Source: Haladaptatus sp. R4
GTDB taxonomy: Archaea > Halobacteriota > Halobacteria > Halobacteriales > Haladaptataceae
Direction of reading: 5' to 3'
DNA: 64,000 nucleotides
NCBI RefSeq assembly: GCF_001625445.1
Contig: NZ_LWHG01000021.1
Location: 806,001 to 870,000 of the forward strand
Position numbers and translations under genes: made by a program
Notes under the pieces: model-generated
Told to the model about the DNA's origin: nothing
The model's database searches: none
What the model saw: the letters and a program-made list of their open reading frames with translations, nothing else
Part shown: in pieces, positions 61,222 through 64,000 of the stretch
Position numbering within the stretch: position 1 is the stretch's first letter
How the letters are laid out: the number at the start of each line of letters is the position of its first letter

Positions 61222-62730
61222 ATGGCAACTGAAGCCACCACAGAATCCACGTACGAGGAGTTTCTCGGGGAAGTAAAGCGAATTTCGAACGTCCAGAACG
61301 CCGCTGGAATTCTCGGCTGGGACCAAGAAGTCGTGATGCCCGAAGGTGGCACACCCGCCCGGTCACAACAGCGCTCGGCGCTGTCCGCGATTTCGCACGA
61401 ACTGTTGACCGACGACGAGATGGGGGAGATGCTCGACACACTCGAATCGGAGGACTTGGACGACGAGCAGGCCGCCGTCGTCCGCGAGGTTCGGCGGGAG
61501 TACGAACGGGCGACCCGCGTCCCCGGCGAACTGGTCGAGGAGATTTCGCGCACCACGTCCGAAGCCCTACCGAAGTGGAAACAAGCGCGCGAGGAGGACG
61601 ACTTCTCGATTTTCGCGCCGACGCTCGAAAAACTGGTCGAACTGGAGCGCGAGTACGCCGAGCACATCGACCCGGACAAGGACCCCTACGAGGTGCTGTT
61701 CGAGGAGTACGAACCCTACCTCGGCATCGACACGGCCGAGGAGACGCTGGAGCAACTCCGCGACGAACTCGTCCCGCTCATCGACGCCGTGCGCGAGAGC
61801 GACGTGGAACTCGCCACGCCGTTCCAGGGCACCTACGACGCCGAAATTCAGGAAGAGCTCTCGCGCGACGTGCTCGACACGCTCGGCTACGACTGGAACC
61901 GCGGCCGTCTCGACACCGCGCCGCACCCGTTCTCCAGCGGAACGCAGTTCGACGCCCGCGTGACGACGCGCTTCGACGAGAGCGACCCGCTCGGCGCGCT
62001 GATGAGCACGGTCCACGAGTTCGGCCACGCAACCTACACGCAGGGACTGCCTGACGACCAGTACGGCACGCCGCTCGGTCAGGCGCGCGACCTGACGGTC
62101 CACGAATCCCAGTCCCGCGTCTGGGAGAACAACGTCGGCCGGTCGCGTGCGTTCTGGGAGAACTTCCTCCCGCTCGTCAAGGAGCGCTTCTCCGACGCGG
62201 AGGACGTCTCCGTCGAGGAAATCTACGAGGCCGCGAACCGCGTCCACGAGGACAACCTCATCCGCGTCGAGGCGGACGAACTGACCTACCACATGCACAT
62301 CGTGGTACGCTTCGAAATCGAGAAGCAACTCATCCGCGGCGAAATAGAGGTTGACGAAGTGCCCGAACTCTGGAACGACAAGTACGAGGAGTACCTCGGC
62401 ATCCGCCCCGACACCGACGCCGAGGGGTGCCTACAGGACATCCACTGGAGCCACGGCAGTTTCGGCTACTTCCCGACCTACTCGCTCGGAAGCGTCCTCG
62501 CCGCGCAACTGTACGCGAAAGCCGACGAGGACATCGACGACCTCGACGACCAGATTCGAGCGGGCGAGTTCGACGATTTCCACGACTGGCTGACCACCAA
62601 CATCCACCAGTACGGGTGTCTGTACACCACCGACGACCTCATCGAACACGCGACCGGCGAGAGCTTCACCGCCGACTACTTCCTCGACTACGTGAACGAG
62701 AAGTACGGCGCGCTGTACGACCTGGAATAG
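61222..62730 (+). CDS. M32 metallocarboxypeptidase
   Basis: 502 residues from ATG 61222. STVHEFGHATYTQGLPDDQY has the HExxH-type site of M32 (here HEFGH), with the third ligand Glu in TVHESQSRVWEN. AAGILGWDQEVVMPEGGTPA near the start and HWSHGSFGYFPTYSLGS later are standard for the family. It trims C-terminal residues from peptides. Confidence 0.95.
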   Translation: MATEATTESTYEEFLGEVKRISNVQNAAGILGWDQEVVMPEGGTPARSQQRSALSAISHELLTDDEMGEMLDTLESEDLDDEQAAVVREVRREYERATRVPGELVEEISRTTSEALPKWKQAREEDDFSIFAPTLEKLVELEREYAEHIDPDKDPYEVLFEEYEPYLGIDTAEETLEQLRDELVPLIDAVRESDVELATPFQGTYDAEIQEELSRDVLDTLGYDWNRGRLDTAPHPFSSGTQFDARVTTRFDESDPLGALMSTVHEFGHATYTQGLPDDQYGTPLGQARDLTVHESQSRVWENNVGRSRAFWENFLPLVKERFSDAEDVSVEEIYEAANRVHEDNLIRVEADELTYHMHIVVRFEIEKQLIRGEIEVDEVPELWNDKYEEYLGIRPDTDAEGCLQDIHWSHGSFGYFPTYSLGSVLAAQLYAKADEDIDDLDDQIRAGEFDDFHDWLTTNIHQYGCLYTTDDLIEHATGESFTADYFLDYVNEKYGALYDLE

Positions 62731-62757
62731 ACGCCAATTCGTTTTCGATTTTTCCGT

Positions 62758-63395
62758 TCACGACTCCGCCGACGCGGCCGAATACTCGTGCACGAGTCTC
62801 GACTCCGCCCGATGGAGCACCCCGCTCACGGTCGATTTCGACACGTCGAGCAGTTCCGCCAGCCGCGTTATCGAACAGCGTCGTGGCATCTCGTAGTACC
62901 CCTCCTCCACGGCGAGGTCCACGATTTCCGCCTGGCGCTCGGTGAGCAATCCGCTCGAATCGCCCGTCGTCCGAACGGCGACGATTTCGACGGTGGCACC
63001 CATCCCCTCCAGCGCCCGTTTCAGTTCGACGACCCGCTCCCGCGTTTCCGTGACGGTCACGTCCACGGACCCGTTCCGGACCGTCACCGGATATACTCCG
63101 GCATCGTCCCGGTGTCGCGGAAGATGTCGTACGTCTCGTGCGACGTGGCCTCGTTCCGGAACACGGTCTTTCCGTCGCCGTGCATGACGACCCGAAACGA
63201 GTCGATGGAGGGGTCGCGTTCCGCGCTCTCCCGCAGGACGTCCACCGGGACGCCGGTCGTTTCCACGAGCGCACTCGCACGCTCGTCGCCGCCGATACCG
63301 GAGAGGATGCGGAATTCCGCGGTGTCGTATTCGCGCGATATCTTTCCGATCCATAGCCGCTCGGGCACGGTCACGCGAAATCGAATGGAGGCCAT
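62758..63395 (-). pseudogene. Bat-type HTH_10 regulator, one frameshift
   Basis: Two frames together make one protein of about 212 residues. The first reads MASIRFRVTVPERLWIGKIS (start 63395) to TGTMPEY; the second continues YPVTVRNGSVDVTVTETRER to the HTH_10 domain LTERQAEIVDLAVEEGYYEM with DVSKSTVSGVLHRAESRLVH. The break is near 63089-63096 in the tatat of the coding strand: one base lost or two gained. Everything else is intact. Confidence 0.9.
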
Positions 63396-63536
63396 CGGCT
63401 CTCCTTCCGCACCCGATATAAATAAGGCTACATGTGACCGTCTATGTACTCGGAGCCGACGACCCAACCACCATTCGACGAATGACACACGACAATCGCC
63501 GTTCCAGCGGTCGATTTTCCATCCTACTCACTACCG

Positions 63537-64000
63537 ATGATTCGCGTTGACAGCCTCGATTTCGCGTACCCGAACGCCGAGAACGACACGCTTCGTGACC
63601 TCTCTTTCGCGGTCGATTCGGGCGAGATATTCGGCTTCCTCGGTCCCAGCGGGGCGGGAAAGAGCACGACCCAGAAAATCCTCACCGGACTGCTGGACGA
63701 CTACCGCGGGTCCGTCCGCGTGTTCGACCGGGAGGTCCGCGACTGGGACGGTACCTACTACGACCGAATCGGGGTTTCGGCCGAATCCCCCAACCAGTAT
63801 CCCAAACTCACCGGCCGCGAGAACCTCGAACTGTTCGCGTCGCTCCACCGGACCGAAACGAGGGATATCGAGGAACTGTTCTCGCTCGTCGGGCTTGCGG
63901 ACGCCATCGACCGGCGCGTGGGCACCTATTCGAAGGGGATGGCGATGCGTCTCAACTTCATCCGCGCACTCCTGCACGACCCCGAACTCGTCTTTCTGGA
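63537..64000 (+). CDS. ABC transporter ATP-binding protein, 3' end outside window
   Basis: From MIRVDSLDFAYPNAENDTLR the frame stays open to the window edge. GFLGPSGAGKSTTQKILTGL is Walker A, and GTYSKGMAMRLNFIRALLHD has the signature, leading into Walker B (PELVFL). It resembles ABC-2 exporter ATPases; a permease is expected beyond the window. Divergent from the frameshifted Bat gene. Confidence 0.92.
   Translation, partial: MIRVDSLDFAYPNAENDTLRDLSFAVDSGEIFGFLGPSGAGKSTTQKILTGLLDDYRGSVRVFDREVRDWDGTYYDRIGVSAESPNQYPKLTGRENLELFASLHRTETRDIEELFSLVGLADAIDRRVGTYSKGMAMRLNFIRALLHDPELVFL

Overview
The window is a piece of a haloarchaeal chromosome. The proteins are acidic and the DNA is GC-rich. The translation and secretion parts are archaeal (L10e, aIF2-beta, aIF1/SUI1, Pth2, TruD, a 54-residue Sec61-beta/SecG), the F420 genes are present (cofE, an F420-dependent LLM-family reductase, npdG), several Bat-type HTH regulators occur, and the two tRNA genes do not encode CCA. 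Many start codons sit about 25-30 bp from a TATA-like element, as in leaderless haloarchaeal genes. An otsA-otsB trehalose operon fits a genus such as Haladaptatus, but that assignment is an inference.

Layout. 0-6.2 kb: truD (cut by the window edge), a DUF7344 regulator, a PAS-GAF-Bat regulator, pth2, a Yip1 protein, and the overlapping pair dcd-thiR. 6.2-13 kb: a 580-bp gap, a methyltransferase, map, thi4 (frameshifted, with a 24-bp palindrome at its start), a YgfZ-like protein, a small winged-helix protein and a flavin disulfide reductase. 13-16.7 kb: an ABC-2 drug exporter with a divergent TetR gene and nested inverted repeats between them, then a TMEM175-like channel. 16.8-23.3 kb: kdgK (two frameshifts), aldo/keto reductase, npdG, thioredoxin, an APH-type kinase, then secG-pdxT-BFN nuclease-hisE and rpl10e. 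23.3-30.5 kb: mostly membrane proteins (YdjM-like, YjdF-like, DUF2270, DUF2182, MATE), cspA, a 41-residue membrane peptide and small regulators. 30.6-41 kb: an accessory region marked by tRNA-Phe and tRNA-Val, both with partial 3' copies beside them. It holds an AT-rich sulfatase-fold protein, micro-proteins, a GT39-like membrane protein, cupin, SDR and Bat genes, an MFS fragment, and a stability cluster of Fic, VapBC and MntA-HepT. 41-52 kb: an ABC exporter, otsAB, DUF5789/DUF5790 proteins, a creatininase-family enzyme, mptD, aIF2-beta, an Azf-like glucose-6-phosphate dehydrogenase, two overlapping Nudix genes and a rhodanese. 52-64 kb: aIF1, a moxR-DUF58-transglutaminase operon, the F420 genes, a phosphoesterase, a Tat lipoprotein, an M32 carboxypeptidase, a frameshifted Bat regulator and the start of another ABC ATPase gene.

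The most interesting signals are non-coding. They are a nested perfect hairpin followed by two more hairpins (48.41-48.58 kb), the palindrome over the thi4 start with a thiR gene in the same window, a promoter element shared by the cupin and SDR genes next to a Bat regulator, and the tRNA-flanked accessory region. Three protein genes and the tRNA-Phe gene each carry one or two small indels, so the assembly should be checked before any is called a true pseudogene.
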